This document shows positions 43,861 to 55,626 of a DNA stretch of 64,000 bases, piece after piece. The number at the start of each line of letters is the position of its first letter. The stretch's first letter is position 1. The stretch is taken from positions 15,648,892 to 15,712,891 of the forward strand of contig OX421964.1 of NCBI GenBank assembly GCA_949128115.1. The letters are read 5' to 3'. This DNA is from Anaspis maculata. Taxonomy: Eukaryota; Arthropoda; Insecta; Coleoptera; Scraptiidae. The translations under genes and the position numbers were made by a program. Below the pieces are notes generated by a model. It saw nothing but the letters and a program-made list of their open reading frames with translations. It ran no database searches and was not told where the DNA came from.

Positions 43861-44062
43861 TATAGTGGTATATCGTCATGGGTATATCAAATGATGGTGT
43901 GCTTATATTTGGATAACCTGTGTTTTCTTGCATTGACTCTGTTTTTCTCCCAAGTGAGGTAGAAAGCTGCCTCATTTTTTGAATTCCTAAATTTTCGGAA
44001 TCCTGGGTTCTGACATGAAATCCCGGGACTTCACTTATTAGGTCTCGGGATAGGATGCCCTA

Positions 44063-45299
44063 CTCCCAATTTCGTCTAAACACTTCAAACTCATAGGGCG
44101 AACCATTTTTGTCCTATGGTATCATTCGCCATCTTGATATAAATTGTTTTAGATTTTTCTATAACTTGTCTCTCTAGATTGGTTCCCAAATTTTGATGAA
44201 CTTCTGATGAATCGAAAGAAAAGAGAGAACAAATTGAGGAAATACCGAAAATTTTGCCGAACGCCTGTGTGCTTTCCCAACCCCCCACCAACATGGAAGG
44301 GGAAGTATTGTAATCGTGCAAAAAAAAGCTTTGAAATTTCGACGGATATATCCAATATCCATTGTGAGGTCCCTAAGATGATTGAGACCATTTGGCATTC
44401 CCAAAATGTCTGTCTGTCTGTGATCTTCCACGATAACTGCCGAACCGTTGATCCGATCTACTTGAAATTTGGTATGCGGACATGGTTTTTTTGTGGAAAG
44501 ATCCTATTTTTGGCTGTTAGAAATGTCAGAAACTTTATCTCACGGAACTTGACTTGCGGTATGTCATTTGAAAGCTCTTGAAAAACTGTATCCAGAACAG
44601 TTGAACGTATTGCGTACATCTATTGATGTATCATTTGTCGAATAATAATAAATGTCAGAGTTCAAAACTTTACCATTTGGTCATTCAAAATCTATTCAAT
44701 GGATTGAAACTAAATTTGGCAGGAAGCAACACAACAAATGAGACAAATTGAGTTTGCAGTTGCACTTTTCCCATTATTTTCCAGTCGGGCGTTATGAATT
44801 TTCAAATTGTATATTGTATCCTAGCCGTTGCCACCCGAGGAGGGCCCCTCGCCCGTGTTTTTACCAGGGCGACTCGTTTTTGATGCAGGACTCCACTCAA
44901 AAATTAATTTCTGCTCGCCGGGGATCGACGTTTTTCGAAAAATTCCAATCTATATCAAAAGTGGATTGGATTGGGCGTCGCGTAGACCGATTTTCAAAAT
45001 CGACACGGTTCCGGTTTTCCGACGGTAATTTTTTCAAAATGAAATTGGCACATTCCGTGAATTTGAAAATACTGCAGTGCAAACTTTGACATGCGGTGGG
45101 TCCTACGAAATATCCATTTTAGGCACGCAGACATGCTGAAAATGAAATTTGGAGAGAAGGTTTTCCCTTCAAATTATTTTCCATCCTTCTCTCTAATTCC
45201 AACAGCCCACCCGGAGGAACGTTTCGAACAAAATTTTCCATAGGTTCCTGGATACTAGTCGGTATCCATACTAAACTTACGAATGGTTACTCCGTTGTG
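44063..45299. other. Repeat-derived stretch without gene
   Basis: Contains the dispersed 'LKFGM' repeat (44270-44600), then sequence with several G/C-rich patches at 44810-45010 whose ORFs on both strands (44748-45089 +, 44897-45082 -) carry no known motif. Overall it looks like decayed transposon sequence. Confidence 0.35.
44270..44600 (+). repeat. Dispersed repeat with SVIFHDNCRTV-coding core (copy 2)
   Basis: AAGTATTGTAATCGTGCA, GTCTGTCTGTCTGTGATCTT, CCACGATAACTGCCGAACCG and TGAAATTTGGTATGCGGACA follow one another. The same order occurs on the minus strand at 62815-63150 with high identity. Both copies continue to TCTCACGGAACTxGACTTGCG. The ORF 44207-44581 runs through it. There is no sign of selection on protein beyond DNA identity. 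Confidence 0.65.
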
Positions 45300-45659
45300 A
45301 AGCCATCGGACCGCTTCGCTGTGCCGGGGTGGAGGAATGGAAATTAAAGGAAAAACACCCCGATCATTCGCGACACCGAATACCAAAAAACTTAGGCATT
45401 TTCACCATTTTCTACAGAGAGCTCGAACGTGTCCATCCGTATAAAAGTAAATTGAGACTCTTATATTTTTACTACAAAAACTATCTGCGCCTTACCTTTG
45501 GTCCCCGTATTCTTACCATATTTTAAAGGCGCGCTAACATACCGTCCACCAATTTCACAAACGGCAAAATTAAAAAAAATAAATAAAAGTGCAAGTCGTA
45601 CTTGAATAGAAGGGAAACCGATAAAAAAAAAGTTCAAAATTGAAGTGAAATGCGAACAA
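45300..45659. other. A/T-rich tract 3' of the BEL/Pao remnant, possible LTR
   Basis: Lying just downstream (minus strand) of the BEL/Pao C-terminal segment, this A-rich stretch is where an LTR would be expected. I could not identify a matching second LTR, polypurine tract or TG...CA boundaries, so it remains unassigned. Confidence 0.25.
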
Positions 45660-46010
45660 AACAAAAAAATAAAGGAAAAAGGAAAAACAAACAAACCTTT
45701 AGGCAGTGATATCAATTTGTCAACTGGTCGGGTAAATGTTCCTGATGAAGTCCGAACCGTTACCACCCGGACCGTTCCATCTTGACCGGCATGGGTATTG
45801 CTTAACTACTTGCTCAATAGGCCAGGCGAGAGGACACTTGGTAGCATTAAAAAAGAAGACAACGTGTTCCACTTTCAAGGAAGGATTTGTCCGAGTCCAC
45901 TTGTTGCGTTGCACTTGAGAATTCAAATACTTGGTGAAGCAAAGTGGCCAAAACGTTTGATGCAACTGCTCCACTCTATGCCATATAGTGTCAAATAGTG
46001 GGTTTGTCAT
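45660..46010 (-). pseudogene. BEL/Pao retrotransposon pol C-terminus (DUF5641-like) fragment
   Basis: The minus-strand frame from 46010 reads IWHRVEQLHQTFWPLCFTKY, LNSQVQRNKWTRTNPSLKV, then WP...VVKQYP. After a frameshift it continues as DGTVRVVTVRTSSGTFTRPV and DKLISLP. The order FW ... YL-x-x-LQ-x-R-xKW ... GR/VV-x-x-xPG-DG-x-VR-V-xVRT ... RPVxKLxxLP is typical of the domain at the end of BEL/Pao polyproteins. The upstream part of pol is absent, so this is an isolated fragment. Confidence 0.8.
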
Positions 46011-46945
46011 TTTCTGAGAAAAAGTTCTGGTGCTCTGGTGGAAAAAGAAGAGATGTTGAATATTCTGAGGAAAGTCTGAGGAATTCTTGGGAGAGACGCA
46101 GAAAGACTCTGGAGAGCTCAGCAGGGTAATTGCGGAAAATTCAGTGGCAGAAGCTATCTTTTTTTATGCAAGTTGAAAGTCATGAGGAGAATTTCATAAT
46201 CAAAGGAACTCTGGCAAACTTCACATGGGGCCTTTGGAACACTCCAGAAGAGCTGAAGGCAACTCAGCAGGAGCTCCGGAGAATGTAGTCGCAAAATTCA
46301 CCTCGATTGTACATTGTTGAAGCTTCGAGAAATTCCGGAAAAATTCTGAAAAACTCAACGGTAGCGAGCAAAAGTGGTTCAAAATAGAACATAAAGAAAA
46401 ACTTGATATTTTCAAAGGAACTCTGGGAAGTTTCGAGGAACTCTGGATATACCAAAAGGGACTTTCAATGATTTCAGAAGAACTGCTATGAATTCAGTTG
46501 CAAACGAGATCTGATTTGTGGAGGTTGAAGGATTCCAATTTGTATAACATTTAAGGGGAACTGAATATTTCAGGGTAATTTCCTGTGGAATTCAGGTGGA
46601 ACTCAATAGAAGAATAGTAACTCGGACACAACAGTGATTTATCCTGAACAGATTAACGAACCTCTAGTGGAATTTATAGTCTGGAGGGTCTTGGGGAAAC
46701 TCCGAGAACCTCTGAGAAATTTCGAGAAAATTCAAAAAGACACACTGGAATCCTGGTGGAATCTAAAAAAAAACTTCAAAGATTTTAGTAGCAAAACTCT
46801 CTTTAATAGTGTGAGATACCTCAAAGACAATTAAATGTTCTAGGAATATTTTGAAATATGGGAAAAACTCGGAGGAACCTTGGTGAAAGCTAAGCAGGAA
46901 GGTTGAGAACTTTTGGAATTTTCCGATTAAATACTTCCCTGTATA
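46011..46945. repeat. Degenerate GGAACTCTGGxGAA-type repeat tract
   Basis: Short purine-rich motifs such as GGAACTCTGG, GAAxTTCxGAGAA and CTCAGCAGG recur irregularly through the segment. They resemble an eroded minisatellite with a unit of several tens of bases. ORFs here (46221-46455 -, 46634-46834 +) are repeat-derived. Confidence 0.4.
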
Positions 46946-47982
46946 CAGAGTGGTCCGACTTTTATGTCATTAAATTTAAGGATCGATAGAGAATGAAAAA
47001 TGAAGGGGACCTTCTCCAGAAAACATATTTGAGAAATGCCTAATAACAGAGTACAAGCCTTCAAAGTTGGAAATAAATTATCGTTTTTTTCGCCTAACTT
47101 TTGAACCGTTCAACCGATTTGATTATAAATAGAACCAAAGGTTCACTGAAATTATCCTCTGTCCAACAATCCTAACATGTTCCATAAAAAAGTTTCAGGG
47201 GGTTAGACATTAGGGGGTGACCCTACTTTTCCTCCCTATTTTTCACCACCCTAATTATTTTTGGAAACTGTTCATAATTTTGAATTCTACGTTCAATTTT
47301 GAAGAAAAAATCACTGTTGCAAAATTTTGATTGGAGGCTTCCTTTAGGAGATATTTGGGTTTGAAACTTTGGGAAACATCCCGAAATCGCCACTTTCAAA
47401 GGTCTAAAAATTAAAATCCAAAGAAACTCATGATTTCTCAGCTGAAATAGGTTTTCTAGAATGTCTAAGTTGATAAACGACCATTTTTTTCCAAAACACC
47501 GGAAATTTTCAAGAAAAAAAAATTTGGGTTGAAAGTGGCGATTTCAGGATGTTTTCCAAAGTTTCAAACTGAAATATCTTCTAAACGAAGGCTTAAATCA
47601 AAATTTTGCAGGAGTGACTTTTTCTTCTAAATTGAACGTAGAACTCAAAATTATGAACAATTTAAAAAAAAAACTGGTGGGTGAGAAATAGGGGGGGGGA
47701 GTAGGAACACCCCCTGATATCTACGCTCCTGAAACTTTTCTATGGAACATGTTATGATTGTTCGACAGGGGATAACTTCAGTAAACCTTTGGTTCTATTA
47801 TGAATGAAATCGGTTGAACGGTTCAAAAGTACTGCGGAAAAAACGATTATTTATTTCTAACTTTGAAGGGCTGTATCTCTGTTATTAGGCATTTCTCAAA
47901 TATGTTTTCTGGAGAAAGTCCCCTTCATTTTTCATTTTCTATTGATCCTTCAATTTAATGACATGAAACGAGGACCACCCTG
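46946..47982. mobile_element. TA-flanked palindromic element, CAGRGTGGTCC type
   Basis: TA at 46944-46945 and 47983-47984 bound a 1037-bp element with termini CAGAGTGGTCCGAC and CGAGGACCACCCTG. The arms match over roughly 450 bp, for example GAAGGGGACCTTCTCCAGAA opposite TTCTGGAGAAAGTCCCCTTC, and GTTTCAGGGGG opposite a similar segment. Only a short central stretch (47390-47530) is unpaired. No ORF is present. Confidence 0.85.
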
Positions 47983-49421
47983 TATACAAGCTGTTTCTGT
48001 TTAAGCCAATCAAACTTTGAGACGAGATTCTCCTCATCCTCCAGATCTAAAGAATACGTGCCTCTCACTCGCTTCTTAAGAAAGATACAAGGTGTCAAAA
48101 TTCACGCTCTTCGATTTGAAAAAATTTGTTACTTGCGAACCATTCATCCACATTAACCTAAATTCAGCATAGGCTGGTTCCCCGAAATTATCTACCTACC
48201 TGCCATATTTCGAAAGAATCCAACCAGTGAGTGGCGTGGAAGTTCTGGGGAGAACAATAATTTGAAAGGTTCTTCACTGCGGTTTTATGTATATTTGTGA
48301 ACCACTGACACTGAATACGGTACCGGTACCGTTCAAACTAATGGTATACTACTCTTTGAAAAAATAAAATTTGTTATAAAGGCTCTGTTACACTGTTATT
48401 GTCTAGCCGATGGATGACCAATAAGATTTATTAATAACAGTGCGTTTATGGAATGTTATGTTTTACAGAATCGCGCTATAAACCTAACAATACAGGGCGT
48501 AATATAAGAAGCCTATAATACTTGATAAAAAATATAATTTTGTCGAATCCATACTTTTGTCCACGGCTGGACGACGAAGTTGTCAGTATCGAAAAAATTG
48601 TTCAAATTTCAAGACCAATAACTTTCGATTGCCGAATGCGATTTCCATTTTATTTATTGCGTTACCTAATTAGCCTGGTGTTTCTGTAACTCCATCTGTG
48701 ATCTGTGATAGTGAATGTTGAAAAACTTCATATAAAACTTCTACAGGGTGATAAGTAGAATGGTGCAAAACTGCAACGACTTCATCGTAACCTCAATAAT
48801 TGTCAGACAATTTTTTCACATATTCTGATTCAAAAGTCATGAAGTGTGATGTCTTGTCTCGAGAAGGTTTTAGAATCACCGAATTTTATCTTGAATGTTA
48901 CAGATTTGCCTTGTTGGCACGCGAGGTTAAGTCACTTCTGATCAATGGATGTTTACATTGAGCAAGATTATTCCTGCAACAGTTCATGACAATTTAACTC
49001 TCAAAACAACTCGAATTTTTGAGAGTTAAATGGAGCCAAGCAGGGGGCACTTTTTAAGTGGTTGACGGTGGTTGCCTGTTTTTCGTACGTTGAATTTCGT
49101 CAGAATTCCATCAGAATCTCAGATGTGGAACATGTTTTGTTCGCAAGCTTGAGCTCCTGAACATAACACTGATGTAGAAGTAGAACTTCAGTTTCCAAGG
49201 GAAGTCAAGCCCCCTGGACGTTGGTTATTCTCTCTGTTCCCAATTCGCTTGTCACTTATTGCTCACAGAATTGCGCCCAACAGTTCAAATATATACATTT
49301 TTTCATTTCTCATTTTTCACATTTCCATCTTCTTCTCTCATTTGCGCCCTGAGGATCAAAGTGCGCCCATAGCACGTGCCCCACTTGCCCCCCCGTAGAT
49401 ACGCCTCTGACTGACCTTACG
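47983..49421. other. No recognised gene; short hairpin at 48992-49028
   Basis: A/T-rich with CAGGGCG at 48495 and ACAGGGTGATAAG at 48745, possible relics of CAGGGTG elements without partners. TTAACTCTCAAAA ... TTTTTGAGAGTTAA at 48992-49028 forms a 13-14-bp hairpin. No ORF over 60 codons has a recognisable motif. Confidence 0.35.
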
Positions 49422-50084
49422 AATAGGGTAGTGACCACCATCCAAAAATATAGAAAAAAATCATACTAATCGAATGTAGAGCCTTAATAACAAGACTACG
49501 TTACGTGAAAATTCGAAAAAAAAAGTTCCAAGTGTCTCAAAATCTGCCTTGGAAGTGGCTACTTTTGCAAACGATTTCAAATCTACCGAGCTGTAAGGCG
49601 GGCTGTGACGTTTCAATCTTTTGACAGTAGTGGGGATGACCACACCTCCGTTGCCTGTGTGTCAGTGTTGACGTTGACGTTTGCCAGCATAACATAACCA
49701 TTGAAGTCTGATGTAGTCTTGAAATATTCATAAATCATGAAAGATTTTACCAACTTTCCATATTTTCAAGCAAAACAACTAAACAACACGAATCACCGCA
49801 CAGATACACAAAGCGTTAACAATATAACAATCAGCTGTTATGAGCGTTGACGGGTTGACGCTAGTGCTTTTTGTAGTAAGTTCTGTATAATGTTGTCAAG
49901 CCTGCTTCTCCGCCTATGAAAGATTGCGACGTCATCGCGCCAAATTTGAAATGATCGAAAACTTTCATGAATTTTTTTTACCAAGAAAACTTACGAAAAA
50001 AAATCTGTTAACTATATAGCGTCACTTATCAAGAAGTGAACTTTAAAAAAAAAAAATAAAAAAAAAATCGGTCACTACCCTATT
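49422..50084. mobile_element. MITE-like element, TIR AATAGGGTAGTGACC
   Basis: AATAGGGTAGTGACC at 49422-49436 is exactly inverted at 50070-50084. Length 663 bp. A long poly(A) tract (about 50044-50067) lies just inside the right end. Minus-strand ORFs of 60-64 codons are unassigned. Target duplication is ambiguous: TA or none. Confidence 0.75.
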
Positions 50085-51860
50085 ATACAAACTGTTTCAG
50101 GCCCCTCACAGAAACCCTCAATAGTGCGGGAAAGTTGCCTTTATAGGTACAAGTCTTTTTTTGTCTTTGCTGGATCATTCTCCAATAAAATTTCAAGCTT
50201 CGAAGTTGAATATTTTGGCTTAGCAAGTATCTCGGCTGAGCTTGCTATGGAAATAAAAAAAAAATGTTTGGATGCATCGCACGGGGTTTTTTGAGACAGG
50301 TCCCACTGCGTCAGTCGAAGATTCTTCGGGAAATTCACTGGAATAAATAACGTGACGTCATGACCCTCTTTCAGTAAGCACGTAGGCCATTACGATATGA
50401 GCCTTCCAGAAGAATATACCCAAAGACTCGGATCGAGGTCGTCTAGCGACTGTGTTTGATTCCATTTCTTTCAATTTCTGTACACATAATAATTACTTTC
50501 TATGAATCCAAGATTTTAGAACCGGTGCTATGACAGACTGGAATTCCACATCAATTTTGTCTGTTTGCTCTTCTGCCCTCATTGAATTGTTACGGTCCTG
50601 CGGGAGCTCGCAGTGATTTTTATGTACCGTTGAAAATTTGTGGTGCAAGGCCAAGGCTGTTGTATTTATTTACCCGGCAGGGCGCCACCCCCGGTATGGT
50701 TGCTTATACAAACCACAATGAAACCACTGATTTACGGCCGTATATCTACACACGTCCGACATAAGAAAGTGCTTCCGTCTGACACTCAAACGCCACAAAT
50801 CTTACAGTTACACATCGGATAAAAGGGTTATACAGCTATTCAGGCATGCCGTTAGACTGTCAAGGAATCCCTTTCGAATCTCGTAACGGTATCGGTATGT
50901 GCAGTAAAAAAAAATACATTGGAAGCTTTTAGAGTTGACGAAAACGTTATTGCGTATTTTGAAATGTACCAAGTTCAATAAACTGATTAGCACCTTGAAA
51001 CACCCAAAAACGAATTATGATAAAAATTACACTTAGCCACTCATGTGCGAGAGTCTTCAAGTATAGTGATATTTGAAAGTATCTAGCTGGTGGAACGACT
51101 TTACGTTAGGCTAGGTCCACAAAATGTCAATGAACCTGTTACTGCATGAACCGAGCCGGGGTTTTTAGGCGATTCTGAGCTTTAGCCTCACACAACTCAA
51201 AGGCGAAAATCTGATGCGGATAACCCGCGAGGTGTAATGATACTTCTTCGGTAATTTCTTCTTTAACAGTTTTTAACCTTGCTCGCTCTCGCCTTCCTTG
51301 AGTCTCGCTCTTGGTATAGGAAAGGAATTCCAAATGACGCGTCCAATGGGATTTGTGCCCTTGAGGTCTATAACCAACAACACTGCTACGCACTACCCGA
51401 AAACTTGAGGTTGTTGGCTCGCGCCGGGAAGAGTTAATCTGACATACCTCAAACAAAGAAGCTACGCAGTAATGGGTTTTTAACGACTCGCCTTTTGAAA
51501 ATCGTTTTCCGATAGAAGGCTTGGAACGATACGCATATGAGAGGAGAGAAGTGATGGAAGTGAGCCCTGAGCCAGAACTTTATAGAAATGAATCATGCAG
51601 AAGCGCCGGAAACAAAAACAAAACTTGTGGGTCAATTTGCTGGGTACTTTCGTGGGTTCTAGAAAATGAATGCGTGCGTACCTGCCCATATGGATTTTCG
51701 CGTCATACAATTTGCATGATGGAAGTAAGTGCGAAGTGTGACTAAGAGGTTCGCGAAACTGGCGCTTTCTTCAGTTCTCTGGAATATGCTCTAGATCTTG
51801 CTCCTAGTTTTTCCATCCACTCTTCCAGTTTATAATTTCGAATGTTCCCTAAATACACCA
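50085..51860. other. Stretch with possible relic of another TIR family, no certain gene
   Basis: CAATAGTGCGGGAAAGTTGC at 50119 resembles TAATAGCGCGGAAAAGTTGC in the subterminal region of the 25430 element, suggesting a related relic. From 51130 to 51740 ORFs on both strands exist (51139-51456 -, 51521-51745 +). The plus one ends near GAAGTAAGTG, a usable splice donor, but its protein (ENECVRTCPYG) is not recognised. Confidence 0.3.
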
Positions 51861-51979
51861 ATTCACAGGTGTCCTCAAGTAGAAATGAGTTTAACAAAAT
51901 TGTCACCAAAAACTGTTGATGGGACCTTGAAATAGAGGTTCTGGGGAGCACAGAAATGTATGTAACAAAATCGTAGCTG

Positions 51980-52900
51980 ATCCCGAACGGCAATTATTCA
52001 ATTTTTAAGATTATCAGTTAAAAATGTCAAGATAAAAATTTGGCTTCGGTTTTTTTCAAATTTTTAAAATAACTAAGATTGTCTAAACGGTTAATTTTGC
52101 ATCTCTCCCAATATCTAAAATAATCTCTGTGGATAGATTCATACCCTTCTGTTCTAATGAGAGTCCAAGACCTCCATTGTTGAGGAGCTTCAACAAGTTT
52201 TGGAGATGACATGAATTTCCAAAGCTTCTGATAACACCCTTATCCCAAAACACTTTGATAATATATGTACCTATGCCCTCTTCGTAAGGTCCAGCTACAA
52301 CCTTTGCAGTGCTGAAACACTTTTCAACAATTTTGTTAATCGTTTTGAAGCCAGACACAAACGGAATCACGCAAAGTACTCCCCTCGGTACTCCCACATT
52401 TTTCACGGATCATTGAGACGGTTGCTTTCCTTTGAAAGTTTCCGACACGAGTTCTCTTCAAAAATCTTATGTTGGTAACTTTTGGCGACCAATTTTATCT
52501 CCTTGGGCCACAGCAAAACTTCATCACACCCAAGCATCGTCACAAGACCATTCCAAAATAAATGGTTCACAAACCCTTGAAGGAGATGCTTCGAAAAGAG
52601 GGGGGTTAATTATGATGTGACAATCTTTCGCAAAGTTCTTCTTTTTTTCCTGCAGAGCAAAATTTTCAATCAATGCGCCTCAAATCTCCCCAAGTCTTCA
52701 TACTCGTAACCATCTCTTTCTGTTTATTTTCTTCACAAACCTTATTCAACGTAATTCCATTGAATTTCCCACGTAAGTCTTTTAGAGTGATGAAGCAGTG
52801 CGGACATGGAAGTAGCCGTAGTTGTTTGCTGGTCATTGATCAAAAGAAGTTTAAATTCCTGAACAAATTTTAAAGGAATTGCATTGATATTAGTCATTTC
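51980..52900 (-). pseudogene. Transposon-encoded protein remnant, left arm
   Basis: Minus-strand frames give RLLPCPHCFITLKDLRGKF, FVNHLFWNGLV, LVAKSYQHKIFEENSCRKLS, IPFVSGFKTINKIVEKCFST, NNGGLGLSLEQKG, and in another frame GYESIHRDYFRYWERCKINR and LDNLSYFKNLKK. Frames change several times, so it is dead. I have an impression of relatives in other arthropod and cnidarian DNA transposons (ES-x-HREF-x-x-xW-x-RYKIN), but cannot name the superfamily. The right arm carries the same segments. Confidence 0.5.
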
Positions 52901-53129
52901 AAACATCAACTTGATTTTAATTGGTTTAGAAGATGCAGAAATAGAGAAAAAGGAAAAGAAAAATTACACAGGCAGCAAAAAAGTCGTTACGTAGATTGAG
53001 GATCGATTGAGAAAAATGGGGGTATTTATCAGTTTCAATAGGCTTATGAATGGTTTGCATTGTACCCCAGGTGAAAAAACCTATATGAAAATATCGAGTT
53101 GATGTTTCAAATGACCAACATCAATGGAC

Positions 53130-54000
53130 TTGGGTTTAAATTTGTTTCGAATCTTGAACTTATTCTCTTGATCAATGGCCAGCGAATGGCTACACGACAA
53201 CCATGCCCGTACTGCTTCATCACTCCAAAAGACTTACGAGGGAAATTCGATAAAATGACGTTGGAATGAGGTTTGTGAAGAAAATAATAGAAAAAAATGG
53301 TTACGAGTATGAAAACTTATGAAGATTTAAAGGCACATTGATGAGAAATTTTGCTCTGAAGGAAGAAAGAAGTTTTCAAAAGAGTGTCACAAGCTAATCA
53401 ACCCCCCTTTTTTTTTTGAAAAAGACAAAGCTTGTATGTTACCCAGAATTGCATCATTCCAGAGTTGCATCTTTTCAAGGGTTTGTGAACCATTTGTTTT
53501 GGAATGATCTTGTGCTGATACTTTGGCGTGATGAAGTTTTGCTGTTGCCCAAGAAGTTGAACTTGGTGGGCAAAAGTTACCACGACGAGATATTCAAAAG
53601 GAACACCTGCCGGAAACTTTCAAAGGAGAGCGCCGGTCTTACTGATCCGGAAAACGTAGAAAATGTGGGAGTACTTTGAGTGATTCCGTTTGTATCTGCC
53701 TTCAAAACGATGAACAAAATAGTTGAAAAGTGTTTCAGCACTGCAAAGGTTGTAGCTGGACCTTACTAAGATGGCATAAATATTTTATCAAAGTGTTTTG
53801 GGACAAGGGTGTTATCAGAAGCTTTGGAAATTCATGTAATCTCCAAAACTTGTTGAAGTTCCTCAACAATGGAGGTCTTGGACTCTCATTAGAACAGAAG
53901 GGTATGAGTCTATTCACAGAGATTTTCTCAGATATTGGGAGAGATGCAAAATTAACCGTTTAGACAATCTTAGTTATTCTAAAAATTTGAAAAAAAAAAA
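53130..54000 (+). pseudogene. Transposon-encoded protein remnant, right arm
   Basis: Plus-strand frames read FVSNLELILLINGQRMATRQ, PCPYCFITPKDLRGKF, FQGFVNHLFWNDLVLI, LVGKSYHDEIFKRNTCRKLS, then a TGA, IPFVSAFKTMNKIVEKCFST, and NNGGLGLSLEQKGMSL. The order is the same as the left arm. The CPYC pair may be part of a zinc-binding site. Stops at 53677-53679 and at 53767 disrupt it. Confidence 0.5.
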
Positions 54001-54187
54001 CAGCAAAATTTTTATCACGACATTTTTAACTGATAATCTTAAAAATTGAATAATTGCCGTTCGGGATCAGCTACGATTTTGTTAGATACATTTCTGTGCT
54101 CTCCAGAACCTCTATTACAAGGTCTCATTAACAGATTTTGGTGACAATTTAATTAAACTCATTTCTACTTGAGGACACCTGTGAATT

Positions 54188-55380
54188 CTTTTGAATATTG
54201 AAATCTTTTCTTTTCATAATCAATTCAGTTATTTTCTTGTGCTGAATATACTTAGGTACACTTAGCGACATCAGAAGTTGGGTTTATTTTCGAAGTTTAA
54301 AATTTTGTGGTCTACTTTTGGCTCTATCTGAGATTATTTTCAGGTTCTGAACAATTTCATGATTAACGCATTTGAACTGTGAAAAACTGAATACTTACCT
54401 ATTATGCGTTTTAATACGTATAATACACAACAGTACACAAAGTCAGTGGTAGTCAGTACAAAAACAACAAATGGAATCTGAATCTAAAAACTTTTAAATT
54501 TGTATTCCGAAGCTTTTCAAGTGGAGACTTCAATAGTCGCTAAGACATGAAACTTTTTCTTACACAACCGAACTGCTAGGCTGTATACGCAGGGTATCAA
54601 TATGTCTCCCTCAAAAATAAAGTAAGAGGGATATAGAAATTTTGATGGGATTCCATTAAATGTTTGTCCACCTTGTTTCCGTTTGGATTACCCCACATTT
54701 TTTTAGAAGCCCAATAGCCCTAAAACCTAAAACACTCGAAAAGATTCTAAAGGATTACTGGGACACTTTTTGACGAACAAAAAAATTATCATCTGTTTTA
54801 TAATTTTGAGAGACGTGGATAATTGAGTACAGAGCCATTTTTTGAAAAAAAATGTGAACAAAAAAAAAATATTTTTTTCACATATACCTAATTGAAAAAA
54901 CGCTCTGTACTCAATTTTGTAATACACTCAGTACACCGTATGAGAAAAATTCTTTTCACCTCCATTTTTCAAGGGTGAAATACTCAAAATAGTTTTGGCC
55001 TGCTGAGAATACATGCAGCCTTAACCAAGAAAATTCACGAAATTTTGGAACTTTTTTAAAACCAAATGGCTTTTGATTGCCGCGATCGATTTAAAATTGG
55101 TTTTAGCTGTCTCTTGGCGGCTTAATCTTCCAGGAATGTATCGTAGTATTCTTGAGCAGGTGGGGAAATGCTCAAAAGTGCCAGAAAAAAAATGTTGAAA
55201 AAGTTTATGGTTTTTATTTTTGGGGAAATTATAGGAAACGTAAGGGTCTAAAGGTGGTCCTTCGACTCCTTCTATTTTCGTTACTTTGAAAGAACTAAGT
55301 AAACTCTTTCCATCATATCACAAAGGAAATTTCAATGTGTTCTGTAATTTTAATACTGTATAGATAGTTTATATGTCTAG
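54188..55380. other. A/T-rich stretch with one hairpin
   Basis: AATTGAGTACAGAGC at 54821 and its complement at 54902-54916 form a 15-bp stem with an A/T-rich loop that itself partly pairs (ATGTGAACAAAAAAAAAATA with TTTTTTTCACAT). It could be a tiny MITE. Otherwise no feature is supported. Confidence 0.45.
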
Positions 55381-55626
55381 CCCTGGGCTGCACCAAAAAA
55401 ATAATACGCAATAAACGCTAACACGAGATTGATTGGATCTCAATTCTGGGCCAATTCTAGTAGGGTGACCATGGGAAATGCATAAAATCTTTAGCTAATC
55501 AATCACTGGATCATTATCTTTTTGTCAAACTAAAGTTTTCATCATTCACCAACGAGTACCTAGTGACCAAAAGAAATTTCACTATAATCTCATATTATAT
55601 TAATTGAGCGTTGGTGCAACCCAGGG
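55381..55626. mobile_element. MITE, TIR CCCTGGGYTGCACCAA (copy 2)
   Basis: CCCTGGGCTGCACCAAAAAA at 55381 and GCGTTGGTGCAACCCAGGG to 55626 bound the element. Interior matches the 43619 copy in reverse orientation: ATAATACGCAATAAACG, CATGGGAAATGCATAAAATC and AGCTAATCAAxCACTGGATCATT. Some sequence differences at the left TIR show it is older. Confidence 0.85.

Larger units (their letters stand above)
41440..44062. mobile_element. hAT-like TIR element, ends TAGGGCATCCxATCCCG
   Basis: TAGGGCATCCAATCCCG at 41440 is inverted at 44046-44062 (complement TAGGGCATCCTATCCCG). Both ends continue with CCGGGATTTxxGGAATT-like subterminal sequence. The TAGGG start fits hAT, but I found no 8-bp duplication. 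Inside, 41560-41660 and 42650-42750 form a second inverted pair (ACCGATTTCGATTTTGTTTTC opposite GAAAACAAAATTGGAATCGGT). A MITE at 43619-43860 and a 'LKFGM' repeat at 42050-42250 are nested in it. Confidence 0.6.
51861..54187. mobile_element. Giant inverted duplication of a transposon ORF region
   Basis: The left arm 51861-52912 and right arm 53098-54187 are inverted copies around a ~185-bp loop. Pairs include CACAGGTGTCCTCAAGTAGA opposite TCTACTTGAGGACACCTGTG, and AGTCCAAGACCTCCATTGTT opposite AACAATGGAGGTCTTGGACT. Each arm codes, outward-to-inward reversed, for the same broken protein. Terminal sequences typical of a known superfamily were not identified. Confidence 0.8.
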
